Part shown: positions 13,655-21,596 of the stretch, piece by piece | How positions within the stretch are numbered: the stretch's first letter is position 1 | Layout of the letters: each line of letters opens with the position of its first letter | Assembly: GCA_038331135.1 (NCBI GenBank) | Contig: JBBQOS010000009.1 | Span: 1-24,550, forward strand | DNA length: 24,550 nt | Reading direction: 5' to 3' | Source of the DNA: UBA9337 sp038331135 | GTDB taxonomy: Bacteria > Patescibacteriota > Minisyncoccia > Moranbacterales > UBA9337 | The notes under the pieces: model-generated | What the model was told of the DNA's origin: nothing | The model's database searches: none | What the model saw: only the letters and a program-made list of their open reading frames with translations | Translations under genes and position numbers: made by a program

Positions 13655-16171
13655 ATGATTGATAATAAAATATTTGAAAAACTCACTATTCATGCCAAAA
13701 ACAGTCTTCAGGAATCATTGAATATCGCCAATTTTTATAACAGTGACTTCATTTGTCCTGAGCATTTACTGTTGGCTATTTTTTTAGAGAAAGGCAGTTT
13801 GGGAAGCAATATTTTAACTGATTTGAAAATAACCAAAGAATCTTTTGATAAAGCTCTCAGAGCAAAGAATTCTGCAACAAAAAAAACAAGAAAAAATTTG
13901 ACAGTCTCTCCAGAACTAAAAAAAATTCTCACTCGTGCCTATTCTTTGGCTAGCAAATTTAGCTATTCTTATATTGGCACCGAACATTTAGTTTTTTCTA
14001 TTATGGAAATTCCCAACGAAAACATCAAACAAATCTTAGCCACTGGAGAAAAATCTATTGAAAAAAAAATGAATGGCAAAAGTATATCCGAAACTGCGCT
14101 AGCCTCTCCACTAGGGGGGAATGGGATATTGGATAAAAGCTTTTTGTCTGGAATATTTAAAGCTTTAAATTTACCCGAGCTTGATTTTCCTTCTTTTTCC
14201 AACAACTCAAAAAAAGATCGTGGCACTCCCAACTTGGATTATTTTTGTAACAATTTGAATGAAAAAGTGCGTAAGGAGGAAGTGGTGTTGGTTGGACGAG
14301 AGGAAGATATGGAGAGAATTTTTAATTCATTGGGAAGAAAAAGTAAAAACAACCCTCTTTTAATAGGTGATCCGGGCATTGGCAAAACAGCTATCGTCGA
14401 AGGCTTGGCAAAGAAAATTAATCAAGGACAAGTACCGCAAAATCTACTTAATAAAAAAATATTATCTCTGGATATTGCACTAGTGGTAGCTGGTACTAAT
14501 TTTCGCGGAGAATTTGAACAACGCCTAAAAGACATACTACAAGAAGCTTCTGAAAATAAAGACGTGATAATTTTTATTGATGAAATCCATGGGATTGTGG
14601 GCGCAGGAAACGCTTCGGGAGGACTGGACGCGGCTAATATCCTCAAGCCTCTTCTTACTCAAGGCTCTATCCGTTGTATCGGAGCCACTACACTGGAAGA
14701 ATACAAGAAATATATTGAAAAAGATTCTGCACTTGAGCGCCGCTTCCAACCTGTTATACTCAAAGAACCATCCAAAAAAGATACCCTAAAAATTATCAGA
14801 GGCATCAAAAAAAATTATGAAAAATTTCACCGCGTAATAATTTCTGACGAAGCCATCGAAGCAGCTGTTGAATTTAGTTCTCGCTATACCCAAGACAGAT
14901 TTCAACCGGACAAATCAATCGATTTAATTGATGAAACAGCTTCTCGAATAAAAAACCAAGTAAGCATATCTCCAGCTACTGAGGAATTAAAGCGAGCAGA
15001 AAAAAAATTAATCGAATTAATCGGAAAGAAACATATCTTAGTAGCTAACGAAAATTATGACGAGGCTCTTAATCTTAGAAAAAAAGAAGATGCCCTCACT
15101 GCTCAAATATCCAATCTAAAAAATATTCAAAAAAAATACGAAAAAGAAAATAGACTATCTATTCTAGAAAATGATATCGCACAAACTGTTTCTCTCGCAA
15201 CCAATATTCCTGTACAAAAAATCCTAGCTCAATCATCAGAAAAAACCAAAAACATCCTTGAAAAATTAAATAACATTGTTATTGGTCAAGAAGAAGTTCT
15301 TAAAAAGATAGCTTGGTCTATTTTGCGTTCTCAAAGCGGGATTAGCGATACTGAAAAACCGATTGGATCATTTTTATTTTTAGGACCCAGCGGAGTAGGG
15401 AAAACTTTGAGCGCCAAAACCTTGGCTCAAGAATTTTTTGGCGATGCTCACGCCCTGATTAAAATAGACATGAGTGAATTTGTAGAAAAACATAATGTTT
15501 CCAGGTTAATCGGTGCTCCCGCTGGCTACATCGGTTATGGCGAAGGTGGAAAATTAACTGAAAAAGTTAGGCGTCAACCATATAGTTTGATTCTTTTTGA
15601 TGAAATAGAAAAAGCTCATCCGGACGTGTTTAATATTTTGCTTCAATTGTTAGAAGAAGGAACTCTAACTGATGCTGAGGGTCGAAAAGTAAATTTTAAA
15701 AATACCATAATTATTTTAACTTCCAATATTGGGACCAAAGAGTTTACCGCCGCTTCCTCTATTGGTTTTTCTTCAAATAATAAAAACAACTTAGAAAGAA
15801 AATTCGAAACCATTCGACAGAAAGTTTTAACTGAGCTTAAGGAAAAAATGAAACCTGAAATATTAAATAGACTAGATGAGATTATCGTTTTTAACCCTTT
15901 AGCAGAAAGAGACATTGAACAAATAGTTACCTTAGAATTGAAAAAGCTGGCGCAAAGACTGGCCACTAAAAAAATAAAATTATCTTATTCTAAAAATCTG
16001 CTCAAATTTTTGATGGATAAAAGTCTTTCTACTGAAAAAGGCGCCCGCTACATCAAAAAAAATATCCGCGACTTTGTGGAAAATGAAATTGCATATAAAC
16101 TCACCCATAATAAAATAAAAAAGAACGCTTTAAACATCGACGTTCAAAATAAAAAAATAATTAGTCGCTAA
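13655..16171 (+). CDS. clpC: ClpC-type AAA+ unfoldase, ATPase subunit of Clp protease
   Basis: The 838-residue protein unfolds substrates and feeds them to ClpP. The N-domain (about 1-140) has two Clp repeats (ICPEHLLLAIFLEKG and YIGTEHLVFSIME). AAA-1 has Walker A GDPGIGKT at 238-245 and Walker B with D309 and E310. A short middle coil of about 80 residues follows (ELKRAEKKLIELIGKK onward), the length of ClpC and too short for ClpB. AAA-2 has GPSGVGKT at 577-584, Walker B D649/E650, and NRLDEIIVF. The IGF tripeptide at 703-705 lies where ClpC and ClpA carry the ClpP-docking loop, which ClpB lacks. An in-frame ATG at 13547 would add 36 residues, but they match no Clp N-terminus and lie upstream of the promoter at 13617-13645, so I chose 13655. 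No McsB or CtsR gene is seen. Confidence 0.92.
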   Translation: MIDNKIFEKLTIHAKNSLQESLNIANFYNSDFICPEHLLLAIFLEKGSLGSNILTDLKITKESFDKALRAKNSATKKTRKNLTVSPELKKILTRAYSLASKFSYSYIGTEHLVFSIMEIPNENIKQILATGEKSIEKKMNGKSISETALASPLGGNGILDKSFLSGIFKALNLPELDFPSFSNNSKKDRGTPNLDYFCNNLNEKVRKEEVVLVGREEDMERIFNSLGRKSKNNPLLIGDPGIGKTAIVEGLAKKINQGQVPQNLLNKKILSLDIALVVAGTNFRGEFEQRLKDILQEASENKDVIIFIDEIHGIVGAGNASGGLDAANILKPLLTQGSIRCIGATTLEEYKKYIEKDSALERRFQPVILKEPSKKDTLKIIRGIKKNYEKFHRVIISDEAIEAAVEFSSRYTQDRFQPDKSIDLIDETASRIKNQVSISPATEELKRAEKKLIELIGKKHILVANENYDEALNLRKKEDALTAQISNLKNIQKKYEKENRLSILENDIAQTVSLATNIPVQKILAQSSEKTKNILEKLNNIVIGQEEVLKKIAWSILRSQSGISDTEKPIGSFLFLGPSGVGKTLSAKTLAQEFFGDAHALIKIDMSEFVEKHNVSRLIGAPAGYIGYGEGGKLTEKVRRQPYSLILFDEIEKAHPDVFNILLQLLEEGTLTDAEGRKVNFKNTIIILTSNIGTKEFTAASSIGFSSNNKNNLERKFETIRQKVLTELKEKMKPEILNRLDEIIVFNPLAERDIEQIVTLELKKLAQRLATKKIKLSYSKNLLKFLMDKSLSTEKGARYIKKNIRDFVENEIAYKLTHNKIKKNALNIDVQNKKIISR

Positions 16172-16309
16172 GAATTTTATTTATTCAAGACATCACCCGT
16201 TTACAATCAGTCATTATATAATTTTGAATTCATTCGAAATTTTCAAGAATGATTAGATAGCACATTTGTAACATATTGCACACTTAGGACATCTTTAATT
16301 GTTTTTACA

Positions 16310-17032
16310 ATGGATATAAAAAAATTTATTTTAGATACTGTTTTTCCTGTTTATTGCATTAGTTGCGATAAAGAAGGCGCTTGGTTTTGCGAAAAATGCT
16401 TTTCTAAAATAATTTTTAAAATAGAACAAACTTGTCCAATCTGTAAAAAGGCCACCATTCCCAATGGAGAAATTTGCTTTGGATGTAAATACAAAAACGA
16501 CATCGATGGAATTTTAGTCTCTTCTTTTTATAAAAAAAATAAACAAAAAACCAATGTTGCCAAACTTATTCACTATTACAAATATCGTTTTGTCTCTGGA
16601 ATAAGTGAGGTGTTGGGAAAAATTTTAGAAAAATCAATCCTAGCTTCCACTTTGCCTTTGCCCGAAATACTCATTCCGGTACCGCTCCATCCTCGTCGTT
16701 TACGGTGGCGAGGATTTAATCAATCCCAGCTCCTAGCTGATTATTTGGGAGTAAATCTCACTCCCGGATTAGACATACCTGTTCGTACTGATATTTTAAT
16801 AAGAAAAAGATACACTAAGCCACAAATGGAGATAAAAGACAGGCGAAAAAGAACCATAAATACGCACGACGCATTCGGTTTTAACTTAGACACTAGTCAA
16901 ATGATAAAAGGAAAAATTGTCTTTCTCATTGACGATATCGCTACTACTGGTAGCACACTGTTCGAGTGCGCCAAAGTTCTCAAAGAAGCTGGAGCAAAAA
17001 AAGTTTATGGAATAGTTTTAACGAGACAATAG
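16310..17032 (+). CDS. comF: ComF/GntX-family phosphoribosyltransferase-like protein
   Basis: The 240-residue protein has an N-terminal zinc-binding region with eight cysteines in CxxC pairs (C16/C19, C27/C30, C42/C45, C56/C59). It is followed by a type I phosphoribosyltransferase fold. Family motifs include IPVPLHPRRLRWRGFNQSQLLA at about 131-152 and the PRPP loop VFLIDDIATTGST at 204-216 with D208 and D209. In competent Gram-positive bacteria ComFC helps DNA uptake, perhaps near the cytoplasmic side of the DNA channel; the enzymatic reaction is not established. CPR bacteria often retain ComEC, ComF and type IV pili, so a role in DNA import is plausible, though no other com gene is seen here. 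It follows clpC after 138 nt and has no clear Shine-Dalgarno. Confidence 0.9.
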   Translation: MDIKKFILDTVFPVYCISCDKEGAWFCEKCFSKIIFKIEQTCPICKKATIPNGEICFGCKYKNDIDGILVSSFYKKNKQKTNVAKLIHYYKYRFVSGISEVLGKILEKSILASTLPLPEILIPVPLHPRRLRWRGFNQSQLLADYLGVNLTPGLDIPVRTDILIRKRYTKPQMEIKDRRKRTINTHDAFGFNLDTSQMIKGKIVFLIDDIATTGSTLFECAKVLKEAGAKKVYGIVLTRQ

Positions 17033-17044
17033 GAAACAAAATAC

Positions 17045-17160
17045 AAGTAACAAGAAACGATTTCCAAGCAATATTCAATTGCCAATTTTCAAAGTAAAAA
17101 ATACTCGTGGTTGATTATTTTTAATTTGAGATTTTATTTGTATATTTTTTCTTGTTACTT
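17045..17160. repeat. Widely spaced 13-bp inverted repeat
   Basis: AAGTAACAAGAAA (17045-17057) is the exact reverse complement of TTTCTTGTTACTT (17148-17160), about 90 nt apart in the gap between the convergent comF and DUF4012 genes. There is no clean terminator T run outside the stem. Confidence 0.6.
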
Positions 17161-17167
17161 ATATCTT

Positions 17168-17198
17168 GAGATTATAAATTTTACAAATTTATAATCTC
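17168..17198. repeat. 14-bp perfect hairpin over the DUF4012 stop codon
   Basis: GAGATTATAAATTT (17168-17181) pairs with AAATTTATAATCTC (17185-17198) around a 3-nt loop. The stop codon at 17181-17183 lies in the apex, so the last codons (DEIINL) are part of the stem. There is no T run after it on the minus strand; it may protect the mRNA 3' end or pause polymerase. Confidence 0.6.
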
Positions 17199-18488
17199 AT
17201 CTCCATCCAATTCTAAATTATAATTCTTAGTTTCTCCACTGGATAATTTTACTTCTATTTTAACAGGTACAACGCCACTTCCAGATTGTTTTTGAATTTT
17301 TAATTTGTAATCTTGGTTTTTTAATTCTTTCGGCAAAGTATACTTAATTTCAACAGTTTTTTCAGAACTAATAGGGACTTTTATAAATCCTCCGGCAAAT
17401 TTTTTATTAAATTCTTCTCCGTAAACAATTTCTCCTTCTTGAAATTGATTTATTTTAGAACCCTTAGGTACATAAATCCTCAAATAAGTGAGATAGTCTT
17501 GAATCATCCAATTTTTTTCTTTGCCTGTGTGTAAATAATTTATTTTAAGAGTGGCTTCTGGAATTTCTTTGCTGATATCTACAGAATAATTTATTGTGCG
17601 CTTCATATAGTAATCACTTTTATGCGCTCCCAAATTAGCATCAACTACCATTAAATAATCGCCTTTCCAAGTAGTGTCCATCGCCCCGTCCCAAGCTGAC
17701 TGTTTCGCCAGTTCATTTAATTGGCTGTCAGTAAAATATAATTGAATGTTTTTATTTTTTAACTGGCCAATTAAATCTTTGGATAATTTTAATTTATCCA
17801 GCTTGGAAAGCAGTACGGTTTTCTTTAATAATTCTTTCAAAAAATCATTCATTACATCTTTTCTGTCTCCTCGAGTAATCCCTTGTTGGGCAAAATCTAT
17901 TTCCACTTGTTTTTCCAAAGTAATCAAAGCGTTACCTGATTCAAATACATTTGGATAACCCTCCAGGCGAACTGGTCCGGTAGTTTTTAACACGATTTCT
18001 AAAACCGCTGCATTCATTGCGATTACTCCATCGAACTTTTCCGTTCCTTGCCCCTGATAATAAAACTCTAGAGCTTTTTTGGCGTTGGTGGGATAGTCTG
18101 GAGAATAATTAGAATCTCTCAATTTCCAAGCCTCAATTTTAAAAACTTTTTTCATTGGATCGGGCATATCATGATTGTCTGGAATGCGGCCGTCAAAATT
18201 AGAAGTATCGTGAATTTCATAAGAAGTTACTTTGCCATTTTTTGTTTTAATTATTCCAAAAGATCCGATATAGCCACCTCCTGGACGAAGCTCCATATTA
18301 TTTTGCAACAAGACTAAAAAAGTTTTTTCACCCGAAATAATTTCTTTTACTATTTTAGTAAGAGTACTCGCTGAAGGCTTACTATCTATTGTCGTATTAT
18401 TGCGTTTCCTAAAAAGGAAATAGCCCAACGAAGAAATCAATACTACCATTAAGCTAATGGCTATAATTTTTTTAATATTTTTATTCAT
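17181..18488 (-). CDS. DUF4012-domain membrane-anchored protein
   Basis: The 435-residue protein has one N-terminal membrane helix at about 7-25 (IIAISLMVVLISSLGYFLF) and a large extracytoplasmic part. The DUF4012 signature is clear: FLVLLQNNMELRPGGGYIGS at about 57-76, followed by KVTSYEIHDTSNFD and a segment with YSPDYPTNAKKALEFY and FDGVIAMNAAVLEIVL. The domain has no assigned biochemistry but is common in Actinobacteria, Chloroflexi and Patescibacteria, often near polysaccharide genes. The last 120 residues look like beta-sandwich. I chose the ATG at 18488 over a GTG at 18500 because GGAAG on the minus strand is then about 11 nt upstream. It follows the Wzz-like gene after 27 nt, so they are probably one operon. 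Confidence 0.88.
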   Translation of the reverse strand: MNKNIKKIIAISLMVVLISSLGYFLFRKRNNTTIDSKPSASTLTKIVKEIISGEKTFLVLLQNNMELRPGGGYIGSFGIIKTKNGKVTSYEIHDTSNFDGRIPDNHDMPDPMKKVFKIEAWKLRDSNYSPDYPTNAKKALEFYYQGQGTEKFDGVIAMNAAVLEIVLKTTGPVRLEGYPNVFESGNALITLEKQVEIDFAQQGITRGDRKDVMNDFLKELLKKTVLLSKLDKLKLSKDLIGQLKNKNIQLYFTDSQLNELAKQSAWDGAMDTTWKGDYLMVVDANLGAHKSDYYMKRTINYSVDISKEIPEATLKINYLHTGKEKNWMIQDYLTYLRIYVPKGSKINQFQEGEIVYGEEFNKKFAGGFIKVPISSEKTVEIKYTLPKELKNQDYKLKIQKQSGSGVVPVKIEVKLSSGETKNYNLELDGDEIINL

Positions 18489-18515
18489 AAATTTAAACAC
18501 TTCCGAAAAATTAAA

Positions 18516-19568
18516 TTACTTATTACCTAATAGTTGATTCAATCTTTTTTTAAAATCTTCTTCAGTGGGCTCACCCAAGGCTTCTTTTAAATTATCAGCA
18601 TAAACCTGATCTATCGGTTGAATATTTTCTATTTTGTTCTCTTGCGTTTTTTCTCCAAAAATTTGATGCGTTTCATCTTCTGAAATTATTCCCAACTCGT
18701 CAATTATTTCTTTCTCGTTGGAAATATCCTCTTTGCCCTGAATTATTTTATCAAAATCATCTTGGGCAATTGGTAAGTTTGGTGGAGATGCCGCTCTTTT
18801 AAAATTGATATATGGCTCGTCATTTGGCTCAGAATAATTTTCTTTTAAAATATTTTTATTTATTTTATCCTCATCCTGTTCCCTCTGTACTCTATTTCTT
18901 TCCAGAGGAAAAGAAGATGAAAGTTTTTCAATTTTTTCTCTATTTACTTTAAAAAAATCTCCCAAATATTTTTCAGATTGAAGGATTTTTTCTTTATTTT
19001 GAATTCTTTTGTTTATGATAAATGCTCCTATTTTTTCGGCTAATCCTAAAATTATTTGAACCAACCAAGCTAAAATTAAACCGCTAGCAATGCTCATCAT
19101 AAAAATCAACTCTCTAAAATAAGTTCTTTCCGTTACTTCTCGAGAGACAATGCCCAGTGTCAAATCTTTTTTGACATCATAATGTTGGCTACTTAAATTT
19201 AATATTTTTTGAGCAGATTTTTCAGCCAAAGCAACCGCTTCTTTTTTATTTTCATTGCTAGACTGGATCTCAATTAAATCAGTTTTTTTATCATTTTTTA
19301 AAATCACACCTGGCTCTAGAAGATTATTTTTTTTGGCAATTACAATAATGCTTTCTTTTATCTTATCCAAATGAATGGATGTTTTTATATTTTTAGGTGT
19401 AATCAAAATGTTTGTTTTAACTTTGTATCCGCTATAATTATCCACTAACAAAAGATAAGCGCTCAGGCCAAAAGCCAGCGCCACAAAGACGAAATAACTG
19501 TTAATATTTTTCCCAAACCCTCTTTTATCCTTATTTGACATAAAAAGTGAATAATTTAATCTGCTCAT
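18516..19568 (-). CDS. Wzz-like two-helix membrane protein with long acidic cytoplasmic tail
   Basis: This 350-residue protein has TM1 at about 24-42, a mostly helical extracytoplasmic stretch of about 110 residues, TM2 at about 153-177, and a highly charged tail of about 170 residues. That order resembles Wzz/chain-length regulators of polysaccharide export, including the segment IKTNILITPKN-like start after TM1, but the extracytoplasmic domain is short and the usual proline-rich TM2 motif is not evident. The tail is rich in E, D, K and N and is probably disordered. It has no kinase motif. It is the first gene of a unit with DUF4012, which supports a role in surface polymer handling, by inference. 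The ATG at 19568 is about 7 nt from the predicted start site; an alternative ATG at 19541 would remove nine residues. Confidence 0.7.
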   Translation of the reverse strand: MSRLNYSLFMSNKDKRGFGKNINSYFVFVALAFGLSAYLLLVDNYSGYKVKTNILITPKNIKTSIHLDKIKESIIVIAKKNNLLEPGVILKNDKKTDLIEIQSSNENKKEAVALAEKSAQKILNLSSQHYDVKKDLTLGIVSREVTERTYFRELIFMMSIASGLILAWLVQIILGLAEKIGAFIINKRIQNKEKILQSEKYLGDFFKVNREKIEKLSSSFPLERNRVQREQDEDKINKNILKENYSEPNDEPYINFKRAASPPNLPIAQDDFDKIIQGKEDISNEKEIIDELGIISEDETHQIFGEKTQENKIENIQPIDQVYADNLKEALGEPTEEDFKKRLNQLLGNK

Positions 19569-19581
19569 TAGTTAACTAAAA

Positions 19582-19610
19582 ATAATAGCAAATAACAGAA
19601 CTCTTGTCAA
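19582..19610 (-). promoter_or_regulatory. Promoter of the Wzz-like/DUF4012 unit
   Basis: On the minus strand a perfect TTGACA (19605-19610) is 17 nt from TATTAT (19582-19587, 5/6). The -10 box ends 13 nt before the ATG at 19568, so the leader would be about 7 nt. Confidence 0.7.
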
Positions 19611-19664
19611 TGTCTGTTGAATGTTATATAATTTAATTATAAAAATAAAAACACACAATAAAAA

Positions 19665-19693
19665 TTGAAAGATTTTTGATAAACACTTATATT
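19665..19693 (+). promoter_or_regulatory. Promoter of the 19733 gene
   Basis: TTGAAA (19665-19670) and TATATT (19688-19693), both 5/6 matches, are separated by 17 nt. The leader would be about 33 nt. It fires away from the promoter at 19582-19610. Confidence 0.6.
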
Positions 19694-19732
19694 TTTTAAT
19701 ATTAAATTTATCATAAAATCTTATACAAAAAA

Positions 19733-20446
19733 ATGACAAAAAAAACTTTTGATAATGATAAATCTTTACAAATAGAAGCTCTCAAAGAAACCATTGCCAG
19801 CGCCGAAAAAACTATCGCTAGTGCTCGGGCTATGCTTTTTCAACTTGAAGGTAAAAAGAAAATTAGTCGACACAAAGAAAGCGCTGAAAATGATGAGGGC
19901 GATGTTATATATGGAACCTTTGATGGTCAAATAATGATTGGCGACGATGGCAAGCAATATCCGGTTCCAGCCAATTATGCTTCCAAATCAAAACTAATAG
20001 AGGGAGATATGCTCAAGCTATCTATTAATGGCGGTGTTTTTATGTATAAACAAGTCGGCCCGATAGAAAGAAAAAATTTAATCGGAGTAGCCGGTCAAGA
20101 TGAGGGCGGAAATTATTTTGTTATTAGTGAAGGGGTACCTTATAAGATACTGCTTGCTTCTATTACTTATTTCAAAATAGAACCGGGGGACGAAGTGGTT
20201 ATCACTGTACCAGCTGAAAAACCCAGTATTTGGGCTGCCATTGAAAACGTTTTGCAAAAGAATGATGAGATAAAAGACTACGACTCGATTGCTATGCACA
20301 AAAAAGATTTTTCCAAGGAAAAACCAACCGAGGAAACAGGGATTGAAGATGACACTGATAAAAATTTAATGATAGATGAGTGGATGAGCGACATCGAAGA
20401 AATCAAAAAAGAAATTCAAGAAGAAAAAACTAATATTCAAGCTTAA
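19733..20446 (+). CDS. Conserved acidic protein of unknown function
   Basis: I do not assign a function to this 237-residue protein. Residues of about 10-42 form a likely coiled coil (IEALKETIASAEKTIASARA). Residues of about 57-160 are rich in glycine and short strands (VIYGTFDGQIMIGDDGKQYP, VPANYASKSKLIEGDMLKL, GDEVVITVPAEKP) and look like a beta-barrel of KOW or OB type. The tail from about 180 is very acidic. There is no signal peptide or membrane helix, so it should be cytoplasmic. I recall similar proteins as conserved hypotheticals in Patescibacteria, but cannot verify that here. A hairpin repeat starts 8 nt after the stop, and the GtrA-like gene follows. Confidence 0.75.
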   Translation: MTKKTFDNDKSLQIEALKETIASAEKTIASARAMLFQLEGKKKISRHKESAENDEGDVIYGTFDGQIMIGDDGKQYPVPANYASKSKLIEGDMLKLSINGGVFMYKQVGPIERKNLIGVAGQDEGGNYFVISEGVPYKILLASITYFKIEPGDEVVITVPAEKPSIWAAIENVLQKNDEIKDYDSIAMHKKDFSKEKPTEETGIEDDTDKNLMIDEWMSDIEEIKKEIQEEKTNIQA

Positions 20447-20453
20447 TTTTCTT

Positions 20454-20516
20454 AAATCTTTAACCCCCTCCCCTTGACTTAAGGGGAGGGTTGGGGAGGG
20501 GTTTGATTTAAAAAAT
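20454..20516. repeat. Dispersed hairpin repeat, copy B
   Basis: It starts AAATCTTTAA, runs through CCCCCTCCCCTTGACTTAAG and GGGGAGGGTTGGGGAGGGG, and ends TTTGATTT. The ends AAATC and GATTT are inverted, and the C-rich and G-rich arms pair over most of the length. Like copy A it directly follows a stop codon. Confidence 0.8.
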
Positions 20517-20607
20517 AATAATAAAATAAATAACATTAAAACAGAAAACAATTAGAGCACTATTTGCTCGAATGCTCATTTGTTTTATTGTCAAATTGAC
20601 CAAATTT

Positions 20608-21267
20608 ATGTCAGAAAATGCAAACCTGAGTCATAAGGATTTAAAATTTAGCTTCCTTGCTGGTCTTCTTATCGGATTATTATCTATGCCGGTTATAAAA
20701 GCTGCCAATTCTAATCTTTATGAGTCACTTTTTTTTACTATTGTTCCTTTCTTTTTAATCGCCACTCCATTAGGAATAATCATAGCTTTTAGAATTGGAC
20801 AGAAAGTAAGCATTGTTTGGCAGATCGCTAAATTTGGAGTTATTGGAGTTTTAAACACTGTGGTGGATATAGGATTTTTAGCTTTAATAATTTTTTTAAC
20901 AAAAAGTTATTTAAATATAAACTCTACTGATACTCTTTTTGCACTAGGCGCTTGGACTATAACCTTCTATTCTCTTTATAAGGGACTTTCTTTTATCGTA
21001 GCCAATATTAACAGTTATTATTGGAATAAATATTGGACTTTTCAAGAAAATGTCAAAAAATCTTCCTCGGAAATTATCCAATTTTTTGCAGTTAGCATCT
21101 TGGGATTTGTCATCAATATCACGACTGCTTCTTATGTTTTTGGTAGCATCAACCCAATTAGCGGACTTAATCCTGACCAATGGGGCTTAATCGGAGCAGC
21201 AATGGGAAGTATCGCTGGCCTACTTTGGAACTTTGTCGGTTACAAACTTTGGGTTTTTAAAAAGTAA
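20608..21267 (+). CDS. GtrA-like membrane protein
   Basis: The 219-residue protein is almost entirely membrane. Two helices at about 12-30 and 40-62 precede a GtrA domain with four helices: KFGVIGVLNTVVDIGFLALI, the segment ending NINSYYWNKYWTF, IIQFFAVSILGFVINITTAS and WGLIGAAMGSIAGLLWNFVG. NxxxNxxWTF and the closing YKLWVFK are hallmark features. GtrA proteins are thought to move lipid-linked sugars (undecaprenyl-phosphate-glucose) across the membrane for surface glycosylation; the exact substrate here is unknown. The extra N-terminal pair is not part of the minimal family. An in-frame ATG at 20572 would add 12 residues; I chose 20608 because MSENANLSHKD is a more usual polar start, with moderate certainty. 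Confidence 0.85.
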   Translation: MSENANLSHKDLKFSFLAGLLIGLLSMPVIKAANSNLYESLFFTIVPFFLIATPLGIIIAFRIGQKVSIVWQIAKFGVIGVLNTVVDIGFLALIIFLTKSYLNINSTDTLFALGAWTITFYSLYKGLSFIVANINSYYWNKYWTFQENVKKSSSEIIQFFAVSILGFVINITTASYVFGSINPISGLNPDQWGLIGAAMGSIAGLLWNFVGYKLWVFKK

Positions 21268-21292
21268 TATTCTACAGAAAATATCTTCCCAG

Positions 21293-21322
21293 AAAAACAC
21301 TTCCAAAACGGAGGTGTTTTTT
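21293..21322 (+). terminator. Terminator after the GtrA-like gene
   Basis: AAAAACACTTCC (21293-21304) pairs with GGAGGTGTTTTT (21310-21321) around AAAAC, with one T-G wobble, and is followed by more T. Confidence 0.88.
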
Positions 21323-21596
21323 CTAAAAAATAATTTTAAATTAGATAAATAAAATTAAAAGTCGTTGTAAACTCTTCGTAATATTTGGAGATTCCTGCCG
21401 GCTCGCCTCGGCAAAGCAAGCAAGCAGTGCCACACAATTTTTAAGTAGAAGCATTACTCGCAAAGACGAAAAAAAACATTTGGAACATCCAGAACAACTG
21501 TAAAAATTTCAACATTCGGAACATCTGCCAACAATTTCCCGAATCTCCCTAACTATGCTAAAATGCTAATATGTTAATATACTAAAGTGAATTATT
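21323..21596. other. Gene-free stretch with repeat remnants before dnaX
   Basis: No gene is visible. At 21394-21440 a GC-rich CCTGCCGGCTCGCCTCGGC stretch resembles the palindrome at 5590. At 21475-21535 the words ACATTTGGAACATCCAGAAC and ACATTCGGAACATCTGCC are repeated. At 21553-21583 TATGCTAAAATGCTAATATG leads to a possible -10 box TATACT (21578-21583), 13 nt before the dnaX ATG, with only a weak -35. Confidence 0.5.
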
